NCBI GenBank assembly: GCA_037179385.1
Contig: CM074195.1
Location: 12,437,887-12,501,886, forward strand
Source of the DNA: Holothuria scabra
Lineage: Eukaryota > Echinodermata > Holothuroidea > Aspidochirotida > Holothuriidae
Direction: 5' to 3'
Length of the DNA stretch: 64,000 bases
Shown: in pieces, positions 1-13,800 of the stretch
How the letters are laid out: every line of letters begins with the position of its first letter
Numbering within the stretch: position 1 is the first letter of the stretch
Notes under the pieces: generated by a model
Database searches by the model: none
Seen by the model: only the letters and a program-made list of their open reading frames with translations
Told to the model about the DNA's origin: nothing
Program-made: the position numbers and the translations under genes

Positions 1-29
<29 letters not shown>
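1..29. repeat. (TA)n microsatellite at window edge
   Basis: Pure TA tract cut by the window start, directly followed by the first of two direct repeats that flank a tRNA-like sequence. Confidence 0.95.
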
Positions 30-1485
<1,456 letters not shown>

Positions 1486-1833
1486 ATGGTGTCAATCGTT
1501 ATCTTAATGCCCCTAATTTTCCTGGGGGTTGTCATGTCCCCTTGTGGTAGTCAAGAGATAATCAATGACGGTAATTTTGTTGTGGTTCTAGCAAGAAAAG
1601 AAGCTGAGATGAAGCAGTTATCTTCGTTGTCAGAGGATGAGAAAACGATTATAGAAGAAACTTTTTATGAGGTTTTTGACGGAGCTGACGTGACTGACAT
1701 TGAGGTTGCTAGAACATTAGTGAAAGAAAAGGAGGCAATATTTGCTGGTCTTGAAGAAGAGTCGAAAGAGTCGAATGTTACTTGTCTGTCCCAGACGATT
1801 CAATCTCTGCAAGATTTAGAAATACCTGGCAAA
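1486..1833 (+). CDS. copy A exon 1: signal peptide and start of NRF domain
   Basis: Starts at ATG followed by a hydrophobic stretch (VSIVILMPLIFLGVVMSPCG), a likely signal peptide, so the NRF domain should lie outside the cytosol. The remainder is helical and charged, with one NVT glycosylation sequon and a cysteine shortly before the end. The start aligns with the starts of copies B (28886) and C (62842). Donor is AAA|GTAAGT. B and C end in codons for YAWQ plus one base (phase 1); here 13 nt of that stretch are missing, the exon ends in phase 0, and joining it to exon 2 reads AAA TGA, a stop. No nearby alternative donor or acceptor that I tried restores the frame. Confidence 0.85.
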
Positions 1834-4800
1834 GTAAGTTCTAGCAAAATGTTTTTCAAGAAAGCAAAATATTTTTAAAGCTTTTGATTGCTAATTTTAT
1901 TTAAGAAATAATTAAGGTTCTAGTATGGTTTGTTATTTAGATAATATTTTTCAGACAGAAGTGAGTTGCAAATTTATCTTTTCTCAAGACGGATGACGAA
2001 GGCGCAAAAGAAGCGTGCGCAAAGTAAAATCTTATTTGCAATTATTCTTCATACAGGAAAGGGAAATAGATAGGCTATTTACTTTTTGGTGAAAAAGCTG
2101 TCCTTGAATCTGTCTCTAACCGTTATCGGGTTTATGTCTGCCGGAGGGCCGCGATGCGCACTGTTTAATTAACAAGAAATTTCCTAATTGGCTAACGGTT
2201 GAGCTAATCCTACAACCTAATCACTAACGCTAACAAAAGTACAATCGATACAATAAGTCAAAAGCGTTACCAGATCAACAAATTCCTTGTCAAGCAGGAA
2301 GGTAGCCAAGACTGTGTCATGTGAGGGGTTTGGGGTTATTACATTTAGGACTGGTCTCCCCTTTGGAGTAAATGGTACTGTTACAGATATGGTGCGATAT
2401 CTGTGCCTCCAACGTAATAACCTGTGTGGTGATGTTTGTGACATTTTTGCTATTTCGTTAATTTCCAAGCTTGGGTTATGAGAGGAGTGTTCCACTCTCG
2501 AAGCCCGCCCTCTTCTTTTTATGCACCTTTAAGTGTGTTGTGTAAAATGAGTTTAAATGGAAGTTTCTTCAATTTATTACTATCAAAGTTCCCAAAAAAG
2601 AGAACGACAATCATTTTAGGCGATTTTCCTCTCTCTCGTCCCTCTTACCACCACAGAGTAAAGATAGATCCCGACTGAGGGGACGAGGGGGGCCCTACCT
2701 ATATCCGAACGTGTAATGGATTCACCTTAGTGGGAAAATATAAATTGGGTGGTATATTTGTCGAAACACGCAAATTCCTGTACCTCTTTTGCCTTCATAT
2801 CTCATTTCCGTTGCCTTTACACCAAAATCATAATCTGTTGACAAAAGTTTTCGAAATGCGTCTAATCTGTATCCCGCCCACAAGACCACAAAACGCAACA
2901 AATTTTGATTTTGGTGTGAACGCTCCCCCAGCTTACATAGGCCTACCTAGAATATACCAAGTGTTATTTTCTCTTTTCTTAGTGAGGGCAGCCTACGGTA
3001 AACGCGAGAGATTTTTAAATACCTTTTACACGTGGAATCCACACTTGATGGGAATGTACGACATTTGCATTAATGTTCAGAAAGAAAACGATTATGCTCC
3101 GATGGAACCACTTTACTGCACGGAATCGATCAATTTTTTTGGCTTGGTGAGTAAAAACACAACAAACATGTGTGTCGTATATCATGTATGACATCTTTTA
3201 ACAGTCCAACAGTAGGTGAGTCACATGGAGAGAAATACTATTATATTACGTAATGCTTACATGGAAAGAAACCCCTCCATTTTTACAATAGAGGCTTTGC
3301 AATTACGTCACGGAACCGCCATGCTGGAGGACATTCATGCCAAATACACGTGGCTTTGTGCCGAACGCACTGCACAGTGTGCACTGTGATATACACAATG
3401 TGTACAATTCAACGAGCAAGCGCGTCCCTTATGGTTTACTACGTAGTTACATGTACTCCAACATGGCCGCCGGAGAGTATTATGACGTCATGTGAAAAGC
3501 CTCTTTAGGCAAATTATGTTGTCTCACCCTCTACACATGCCACTATATCGCCCACAGATGACGTCACAGTGGGTTGGCAAGAATATGAGCGGGTCTGAAA
3601 AAGCGCCCTTACTTTTTGGTTCAGGACGACTGTCTACAAAAGATGCGTATGCGTAGCGTACACGCCACGTTGTAACACAACAAACATGTATAAAGGAAAT
3701 CATCTATAGCGTCTTCCAACAGTCCAGCAGTAGGTGGATCAGACGCGGGGAACGCCAAATAGTACTTTATGTTTGAATGGGAAGAAATCCTTCCATTCAT
3801 ACAATAAGCAGACTAATGTTTTTTCACCCTCTACACATGCCGCAATATTTTCCACAGATGACGTCACGGTGGGTTGGCAAGAATTTGAGAGGGTCTTAAA
3901 AAAGAGCCCGAAAAGCATTTCATTCATAGGTGGGGTGGCGAGGAAGGACACTCGATATGACTGCATAGGGAAAAGAATTGCAGTTTATAAGAACTTAAAA
4001 TACACAATGAACTATACATGGTAGCCATGTTGAATATCGTGAGGGACGGTAAATGGTGCCTCAAATGTGATTTCTTTCACTCACGTTTTCCATCATTCTG
4101 AGGACATATGCAACGCGAAATAAGGAAAATCGGCCACAATATTGAGAAATTGTGTTCAAGTTTCACTCCCTCAGTATCACTGTATTATACCAAAAAACGT
4201 ATTGTAGCCAAATTAGAATGGGATTTCCTGTGTTGGTTTGGGGTGAGTTCTGTGTTGAGGTGTTGAAGAAACATGCAATTTTTTAATGCATGTGAATGCA
4301 AAAAGGTACAAATTATTGAGCTCAAAAACACAAAAGGTGCCTGTAGAGAAGCTAGTTTAGTTTGCTGCTTTTTCAGTTTGGGATTTTTAAAGCTTATGAT
4401 TCTTTGGGTACCTCCATCCTCGAGATATTATTGATTTCGATACTAGCAAAACAATTTTCTTCATTGGTGAGGCGGCGAGGAGGGTAGTTTGGACACTGGA
4501 TATGACGGTACAGAGGAAAAAACAAAGATGCATCAGAAGAGATGTGTATGGTATATTGAATATCCTTAGGGACGGTGACTGTAGCCGGTTTAGAGTAAAC
4601 CTTCCTGTGACCTACACCCATACACTTTTTGTCAGCTAGCGTGTACTGTAGCTGGGAACTCAAACTGTACCTCAACGTGACGCATCGAAATTGACGCAAC
4701 CTGTGTAAACATGGCATACGCCTCGGACGCAACTGCCGAAGGATGGGGAAAGAACATGACGTGTACGCCACGCCCTGGTTACCGATCCCTCGTTTCCTTT

Positions 4801-7800
4801 ACATCCAACAGAACAAACATATGCATGAAAGAAATATAACAGATTAGTAAAACAAACATTTTGCTCGGTTTGTTTTGAATAAAATTAATTAGTCATTAGG
4901 ATATGCTAATTGAACTCTCTATTGCCCAAAAAAGGTATCGTTTGTGTGACTGGACTTTGAAACAGAACTCTCTTTCACTGTAATGGTGGATCATAAGATG
5001 CACGTACCACCTTATCTTATTTGAAAATGCTATGACGAATGACAAACATTTAATATATAATAGAACTAACATGATAAGATGGTCAACGGGTACGGTATTA
5101 GAGAAGTCATGCTTTGTAACAAAGATTACTTTCTGCATGCAGTGAAAAATAAACAATAATGCTAACTTCGAGCAGACTACGGTTGTTACAGAGCAGTACA
5201 GCCTCTTTTCTTTACTTGAGCAGTTAAGTGACTGATTTGACCTTTTTCAATAAAAGTTGTCCTTCTTTTTTAGCATTATCCATAATTTCATCACTTGTAT
5301 CTTACAACTTAACTTAAATTCACACTTCCAGCAAAACTGATGTCTGTTCTCATTAACTTTTCCTCGCTTTGACATAGTCCGTAACTATTTGCATGAACCA
5401 ATACAGAACCACGATGAAGAACCAAAGGTATTTTATAGAGAACAAGATAGATTTTTCTTAACACAACCTTCAGATGCAGTATTGAAAAAATGCATAAATT
5501 GTTTGAAACGTGAAGCTTACAACACAAATTTCTACTATAAACGGCCTGACACAACTTTTTTTCTTACATTGAACAGTGTAGTCAATGATTTGCTTTTTAT
5601 AAAATGTACCGCTCTTTTCTATGCTTTTCAACAATTTTATCACTTGAATCTCACATATATATCATCTGAACCTAAATTCAGACTTTCAGCAAAGCGATTT
5701 TCTGTTCCCCTTAAAGTGTACCTGAAATTAAAAAAATAAAAGATATATATTAAACAGCATGAAAATGAATTCTTACAGTTCAACTGCCATCTTCGTAGGA
5801 CATTCTTTAGCAGAGGTATAAAACATTGAAATTTATTCACAAAGAAATTAAATTAGCCCATTGCGCGATAATTTGTGACTTTTTTGTCGTACAACTCGCA
5901 TTACCTGTTTTGTTTCCCTTTAAAATTAATAATGTTTTTATGACCTTGAACACTTCCTGTTGGCTTGAATAGCATGTTGCACAGAGAGGGCTTAATTAAT
6001 TACATTACCCCATAAGAGTAAGAGTGCTATCACACCTTGGTACAAGGCGTAGTAACTTTCAGAAAAACAAAGAAATACAAAGATTGTAATTTGAGTAGTA
6101 CAACAATGAAATCAAACAATATTGCGGAATTTACCATTTAAATGTGGGTGAATAAACTTCAACATTTTGTGTCTCGGCTCAAGAGTGTCTTGTGAAGATT
6201 GAAGTTGGACTTTACAAATTCATTTTTTATGTTGTTTGATAATATACATTTTTGGAATTTTTGACTTGAGGTTAACGTTAACTTTTTCTCGCTTTGACAT
6301 ATCCTTTAACTATTGCTTATAGATTACATAGGCTTATTTGTCAAAATATGGTGTGTAAGGGATCAAACTTAATTTGGATTTCTTCATTTAAAATGAAGTA
6401 GACCAACTCTCAAAGTTTACCTAAAACAGACAAAAGAGAAATGGTATTACAAATGAATTAAAGAAAATCCATGATGCATTAAACAATGCTCTGGATTATC
6501 TTGTTACTTCATCATTTGATTCTCTCATGTGAGTGCGCCCTCTAAGCTTCAGAAATTCTCGGCTCTGTGATTAATGGTGTGATAACGTCTTGACCTAGAC
6601 TACAACTTATGCAGTTGTGCAGCAAAATATTTTACATAAATAATCACTGATCAAGAGAGTCCGAAATGTTCTTAAATTTCGGCATACATCTTTCATAGGC
6701 GGGGCTCAGAGGAGACTCAAAACCCCACATGCGCGTAGCCAAGCTTGTGTCATGGGGGGAGGGGGGTTGGGGCACAACATGAGGGAAAAGTCTAAGGACA
6801 GAGACAAAAACCGCTATTTCGGTGTTTTTGCATTACATGGTTGGGTCATGGGGTGGTTCTAACCCCCTTCCCCCGTTGGCTAAGCCACTGAAACCCCATT
6901 ACCTTTATGCAATTCGTGTACTGTTCACTTCTGCATGTTACCAAAAAAAGGTACAATAAACCTGGAAAGGCTTTACTTCAAAATTTTTCACATCCTGTAG
7001 CCTATAATTGACGTTCTATGTCTATAACATTAAAGAGATAATGACAAGTACCGTATATAATTTTAAGTCAAGAAAGCTTCCTGATCCACTTCTTTTTATA
7101 ATTGTTGCAGTCATTTTCAAGAGCAATTTGTGTTCCTGCATCGTGTTCAAACGAAGATTTGTTCGTCATAAATAACGCCAGTAAGTAAATTTGTCTTTTT
7201 TAATAGATACTTCAAATGCCATCAATGTAATATGCTTTAGGCTTTCAGCATGGACATGTGGGATGTGGGGAAGGGGCAAGTCCCTAAGTATAAGATCGTA
7301 TGTTTGAAAGAGGTAATAGGCACGTGGGATAGATTACCTCACGAGTGACCCTCCTACTGAGCTGACATAACATTTATTCAATGTAATATTGACATATTAA
7401 TCCTCAAAGTGACGGAAATTACCTCTTTTTCACACCCAGTACTGAAATGGTCTAAATTACCTTCAATCCATTCCAATTTCCCATCTCTTACACATTAACA
7501 TCTCTTCTTTCATATTCACAAAAAATAAGCAGAAACTGATTGTTCTAATGTGAGCAGTTTACACTCAAAGAGGACCTAAAATTGACGGTGTACTACTTTG
7601 GAACTACTTTTCCCTGGAAGGCCGTTCTGCTAATGGTGGTGTGCTCCATGTAAGCACATTTCATCAACTTTGTTGTCAAGCAGCCGTGACGTCATTTGTT
7701 AGTAGCAATGAATGAGTCTTTAGGAGAACAAACGGTACTAGGTGATGCCGGCGGCTATGCAGTATATACACTGTGAACATCACAATGTTATTTTGTAGCA

Positions 7801-10800
7801 TAAATCGAGGAAACTTTTCAACATGTACATTACCTAGTGAGCCTTTATACTATCTCCTACAGGAAGACAGGTTACAAAGAAAAAATAAATTAATGATATC
7901 ACTTTAAAATTGTCTGCAACTATTTCGTCTTCTGTCATTCACGCAACTGTTCTCCCTAACAATTTTCCTCGAACAATGAAACGCTGTATCTTTGGAATGA
8001 ACATTTTAGAATTAATTTCAACAAAACTAGTTTAGGCATACTCATACAAATTACTCAATAATGATGATGATTTCTTTTCTGTTTTTTTCACAGTTTATGC
8101 CAGTCTCGGGCTTGAAAATCTCACTGCCACCTACACTTGTATAAGAGACATACCGTGGGAATGGGACGCCATCTTTGTGACGTAATTCTTGTTGAATTTT
8201 ACATATTTGCATTTTTTGTTTCAACGACGACTATAGTGAATATAAACTTTCTGACTTAAGTTTGATTTTATTTCTTCAGGGAAATCATAAATGGCAGTAA
8301 TACCTCTGCTCAGAGTACTTTTTTTAATATTTTGAAATTAACTAAATGGAAAGTAATTCTCACATGAATGTCTTCACATATTTTTTATGTAATCAAGTGA
8401 TTGCATTGAGACAAATTCAAAGAAAAGATTGCATGTGACTTTCTCTGTGGGTTGGAGGTTGTAGAGTACGTCCCAAGCGTAAGAGGGGACTAAAGAGAGG
8501 TCTTGAACATATTTGCATCGACCTATTTGCACCGTATTTAAAACCAGGTTTGAACTTGGAAACCGTATTTAAACTTGACCTCTTTGCGTGGCTGACAGAA
8601 AATAAAACATTCGTGTTTGGATTTTGAGTCGTCAGACACTAAGTTACTGACGTTCTTAAACATTTTTTATTGTATCTTGACTGTATTCGTGCGTTAATTC
8701 GGAGACAATATATACGGAAACTAATGCCATTTCTTCTCCTTATTTCATATTCCTAATCTTATTTTAACTATGCAATTGAAGTGCAATAGTTCCCCATTAT
8801 TTTAATGATGCAGATCTACGAAACACATGAGAAATCGCCAATACCGTGCCATTGCGTTGATTGTGTTCATAAGAATACTCACTAACTGACTAAGGGCAAT
8901 ATATGTTGCATGTATAAACCCTTTTTACGAATAAAAAACATTTCACATTCTACTTGCGCATACACAGCAGGTAGTTTTCCAGACAAAAAGAGCACAGTCA
9001 AATAAAATATATGTGTAATATGAGCTGAATTTACTGTCAATCACAGAACTGTACCAATAGTTTCTGTAGACCACTGCAAAAATTGGGTTGAGAGTTGATT
9101 TATGCAATTTCATTTCAGATGTATATTAAGCTCCTTTGCTCTGATTGTGGTAATAGGGACGACTTACGACATCCTGTTTCGACGGAGGCGTATAGCAGCC
9201 ATAAAGAAGATATCTCAAGTGCCAATGAAAGAGGCTCACCAAGAAAATGGCATTGAAAAGGGGAATGATAATTTTGGCCTCCACCTCGGGGAAGTGAAAA
9301 AGGGTGACAAAATTTCACTGAGCATTGACGAATCGACTTCCAGCCAATCATCTGCCAGTACCTTCATGACGCAAGAAGAGGAAGAAGAGGATGAGATGGA
9401 GATGTCTTCGAAGGAAAAAGTTCCAAAGAAGGAGACCAGCTTGATACCCGGATGTAAAGGTAGGAAACCAACAGGTTAAAGACAATTTTGATACTGTGAA
9501 CAGAATGATTCTCAACCATTCATATTGTTTCAGAGTGTCCACAACCAAGGCAGGAGACGACGTCAGCCTTTTGTATTATTTAGGACATTTTAAAATGACG
9601 ATAATTCGATGATAATCACCATACCAACTGAGTTGATCGCTTTCATCAATGAGGGTAGCGTTTAAGTCAATTGTTAGTGTTGAGTAGACGTGGTCTAATT
9701 CTAACAGAACTATCAACCTCCAGAGGATGTTAATCTTGCTAGATGACAGTGGCGTAGCCACAGGGTGGTTTTGGGGGTTAGAACCCTCCCCCCCCCCCCC
9801 CCATGACCCAACCTTGCAATGGAAAAACACCTAAAATAGCGGTTTTTTCTAAAACGCACGCAAGGAAAAAATGAACATTTTCCATATTAGTACCATTCGA
9901 GAATGAAATGACACCTTGGGAAAAAATACCATGAAAACATAATAATAAGTTTTAACGAAAGATTCTTGGCTCTAGGTTAATGATTCTTACTTTTTTCCTA
10001 CTTTCAGGCAAACTGAGCGAACTTTTGACATTTTGCTCTATGATCTACAATAGCAGCAAAATTCTGAGTGCCAAAAAAAATTCTTCCAGCTTATCTAGTC
10101 TCAATGGTATTCGCGTATTGAGCATGTTATGGATTATTTGGGGTCATTCTACGTTGCCTATGTCCTACAGCGTAACTGGTAAGAACGATGGGCACGACGA
10201 TCCAGGAGATCGTGCCCCACAGTTTGAGCAATCGTCCGTTGATATGACGTGATGTGATCTTACACACAGTATTTATTTATAATGTATTAATGTGCTCACT
10301 AATATTGAAAACAAATGGCTAACTTTGCTATTTATACGAGCATGCCACCAATGGCCTATCTGTGTCTTTACCCCAAAATTTCACTACCGCTCTAAAAATG
10401 TGTTGAGAAATTAAACGTTTTTTAAAACACACTTTGTCCCCACTTTGCAAACATGTTTAGATGCTAAATATAATTGTTTAATTCCTAAACATTTCGCTTT
10501 TAAGCAGGTTTAATTGCTTAAAAGAATGGTTCAAGATCACAACAGGATTTGGTATGTCAGATGGGGGCATATTTTAAGCATTTTGGTGAAATTTGCATTG
10601 AAATCCGATGTGTGGTTCTCAAGATATGAGCAGAAAAATTTTCAACATTTTCAAGAAAAAGTGAACATGAAGCAAGCACATATTACATCATATCCCCACA
10701 TTAGTGCACAGTCTTTTGTTTTTCTTCAAATTTTAGAATTGATTTTCTTCTCAATTATCCTATATTATTAAAATGTGATTGCATATGTGGCATGAGAACT

Positions 10801-13800
10801 TTGCAGACATAGCATCCCTCACAGGGAGGTCGTATCCCTATTAACTTCAAGGTCCTCACAACAGCCTGATAAAACAAAGGGAAACAAAGCATTCCTTGTC
10901 ACTGTGAGGTAGTGATATAAGCTCTGCTGACCTCAAACTCACTTTGGAACTCAAATCAACTGGCCTCATTTACTGAAATCTCGAGAAATACATGTCCCAT
11001 TTGAATGGAAGTTTCGCCACACTGTGTAGATTTGGTCCTCTTTCACACATGAAAATAAAATTTTGGCTTAAACTCCCCCTTTAATCCTTCAGTGATAATG
11101 AGCTAGACATTTTCAGAGTTTAGAAGTGTTTACAAAGTAGGGCAGAACAAGTGTTTCATTGCTAAACCCGGCTTTTTATTAGAGTGCATAATTTTGATGG
11201 TTGCTTAGAAGTGGGTATGAAAACATTTTTGATTGCCTTTTTATGTTCCACTAAACTAAATCGTATTTGGAGAACTATTGGTCCAACGAATACATTTAGC
11301 CAGGCTATCAGGGGCGCAAATCTTTGTTTGAGAGTGGGGGCGAAAATGCTCATGATGTGCCCATGAGTATTAAACTGTGCACGCTTGGCGGGCACCGCGA
11401 GCACGAAGCGCGAAGCCCCAAAGGTGGGATCCAGGGGCAAAGCCCCTGTGGGGGTCCAGGGGCGAAGTCCCCGGAAGTTCTTGTTTGCTGGCATTTTCGA
11501 AGCTTCAGAAAGACTGTTTTGAACAAAAAAACGAAAAATGGTGACCGTATTTTTAGGTCTACTCAAATTTTTGGGGTGCCAAATTACGATTTGGTCCCCA
11601 CTTTTTCACTTGAGGGGGAGAAGGCCCCTTGCCCCCCCCCCCCCCCCCTCCGGGATTTGCGCCCCTGCAGGCTATGACCAATGTTTAATTCGCACAAAGC
11701 ACTACCGGGAACTGATATAACAAAATCTGGGCTGTAATGTGTAATGGTTGTTTTCTTTTTATCGAATTTCCGTTTCATTAGCCAAAATATCTCAACAAAG
11801 CCACTATCTGCATGGGAGTCTAACAATTGATGAAGGCTTCCTCTACTGACAGATAAACTATTTATATGTTCACCAATGAAAACAGAATAAAAGTTGCTCA
11901 TGAATACAAAAAATGGGTTTGCAATTTTTTACCTTTCATTTCGTTTATCTTCCTTAATTTAGATAATTTGAAATACTTTTTCGAAGATATGTACACCGGG
12001 TACCTCTTTAACGCAACCATATTTGCAACATTCGCCGTTGATTCTTTCTTTATGTTAAGGTAACGAAATATTTTTGTGGGATAGAGTGGAACAGGATGGG
12101 GAAGGGTGGGACGATCGGGTGGCACAGGGTGGAATAGGGTGGGATCGGTGGGATATGGTGGGACAGGGAGGGATAGGGAGAGGCGCGCCAAAGAAAGTAT
12201 AGACTAATTTACCCAGACTCAAAAGAGCCCCACACAACAGAATTGTAAACGAAGGCTTTCACGTTTTTCAACGGAAACGGTCAGAGTGATATCCGCAGGG
12301 CCGTCGAAAGCGGGCGGGGGGGCTGGGGGGCTGCATCCCGCCCAATAATTTTGCCATATATAGTTTTTTTTTTTTTTTTTTTTTTGAAGTGAGCATTTTA
12401 TTACAACGAAAGGTCAAAATAAGGACTGCTTAGATACTATTAACAAGCCCAGGAAATTCATTTCCAGCTGTCTGAGGGGTTGGAATTTTTCAAAATTTTC
12501 TGTACGCTCCGCGCCAACCGATGGTGGCGCTCCGCTTAGATAGTCAGCCCCCCCAATCGAAAATACCTTCGACACTGATATCCGTGCACATTGCTTGTGT
12601 GTATTTCTATACCAATAACAATGCTTGTATTTGTATATCAATAGATAGAATATTAATTCTAGCTAACGTTCCATTAAGTGTAGGATAATATATAAAAGCC
12701 AGAACAAAATACCATATTGTTCAATAAAGCATACCGGTACGCACTACACAAGGATACATCTCCCATCACACTTTCTACCGATGACCTGATGACAGACATG
12801 TATTACAAATATGATTATAATTAAACATTCCTAATCACTTTAACCTGTTTATAATCAATCACGTCAGCAATTCAACAGATATTGCTAAAAATGTCTCTTC
12901 TTTCACCAACCATCCAGTGGCCTTCTGGTGACCTACCTCACATTAAAAGACCTAAAAAAGAAGAACGGCAAGTTGAACTGGTTACTATTCTACTTTCATC
13001 GTATCTGGAGGCTGACACCATCGTACCTAGTAGCTCTAGGGATATCTGCTTCCCTGATTATTCATATGGGCGTTGGGCCTACCAAAGAACAGCAGATACT
13101 TTATACCAAACAATTTTGCACCGACTACTGGTGGACCAATGTACTGTATTTTAATAACCTGTATCCTTTCTACGGGTTTCTTGGCGGGGTAAGTTAAACA
13201 TAGGTCCAAGTCGGTTTGAAGGATAGGTGACGTGAATTCTTTAATCGTTTAAAAGACACCGATTAGGCTGACTGAACTATTTACTCGAAGTCTTGAACTG
13301 CACAAATTGATATTACAAAAGTTAAAACATAAATCTCCCCTTTCGAATTCCCGCCTTCAGTGGTATCTATGATCTCTGTCGATATATAAAGTATTAAAAA
13401 CATGCAGTCTGAGAGCTCTGGTTTTCTCTGTTTGTCTCGAACAGAGCCTAAGGTTATGAGCCCCATATGAGGCCATCTAATTTTGTCGTCATGATAAATA
13501 ACGGACTCATTAGGCTGTTAGGTAGCCAATATGCGTGAGGGTTTTCAAGCTGTTTACCCATATTCCCTATTGCTCCATGTATCAGATATGGGAACCATGC
13601 CCCCCCCCCCCCATCGAATTTTGAAAATAAGTGTTAATGTTATGAAACAAAAAATCAGATTATATCATTTGGCGCACAGAATTGCATCTCAAGGTACATA
13701 CTTATTTTTACTATCTCAAAAGAAGAGGGAGTGTTCCCCTCCTCCAGAGCACGGAGATCAAACCCTACAGTTGACCACACCTTAAATCAAGAAACCTGGC

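Noticed and set aside
2730..2982. Upstream part of the open frame containing copy A exon 2
   Set aside because: The acceptor TTCTTAG at 2982 and the alignment with copy B put the exon start at 2983; the earlier codons are intron read-through.
11162..11901. Overlapping open frames on both strands
   Set aside because: They cross a GC-rich repeat with C-runs; proline-rich translations are composition artefacts.
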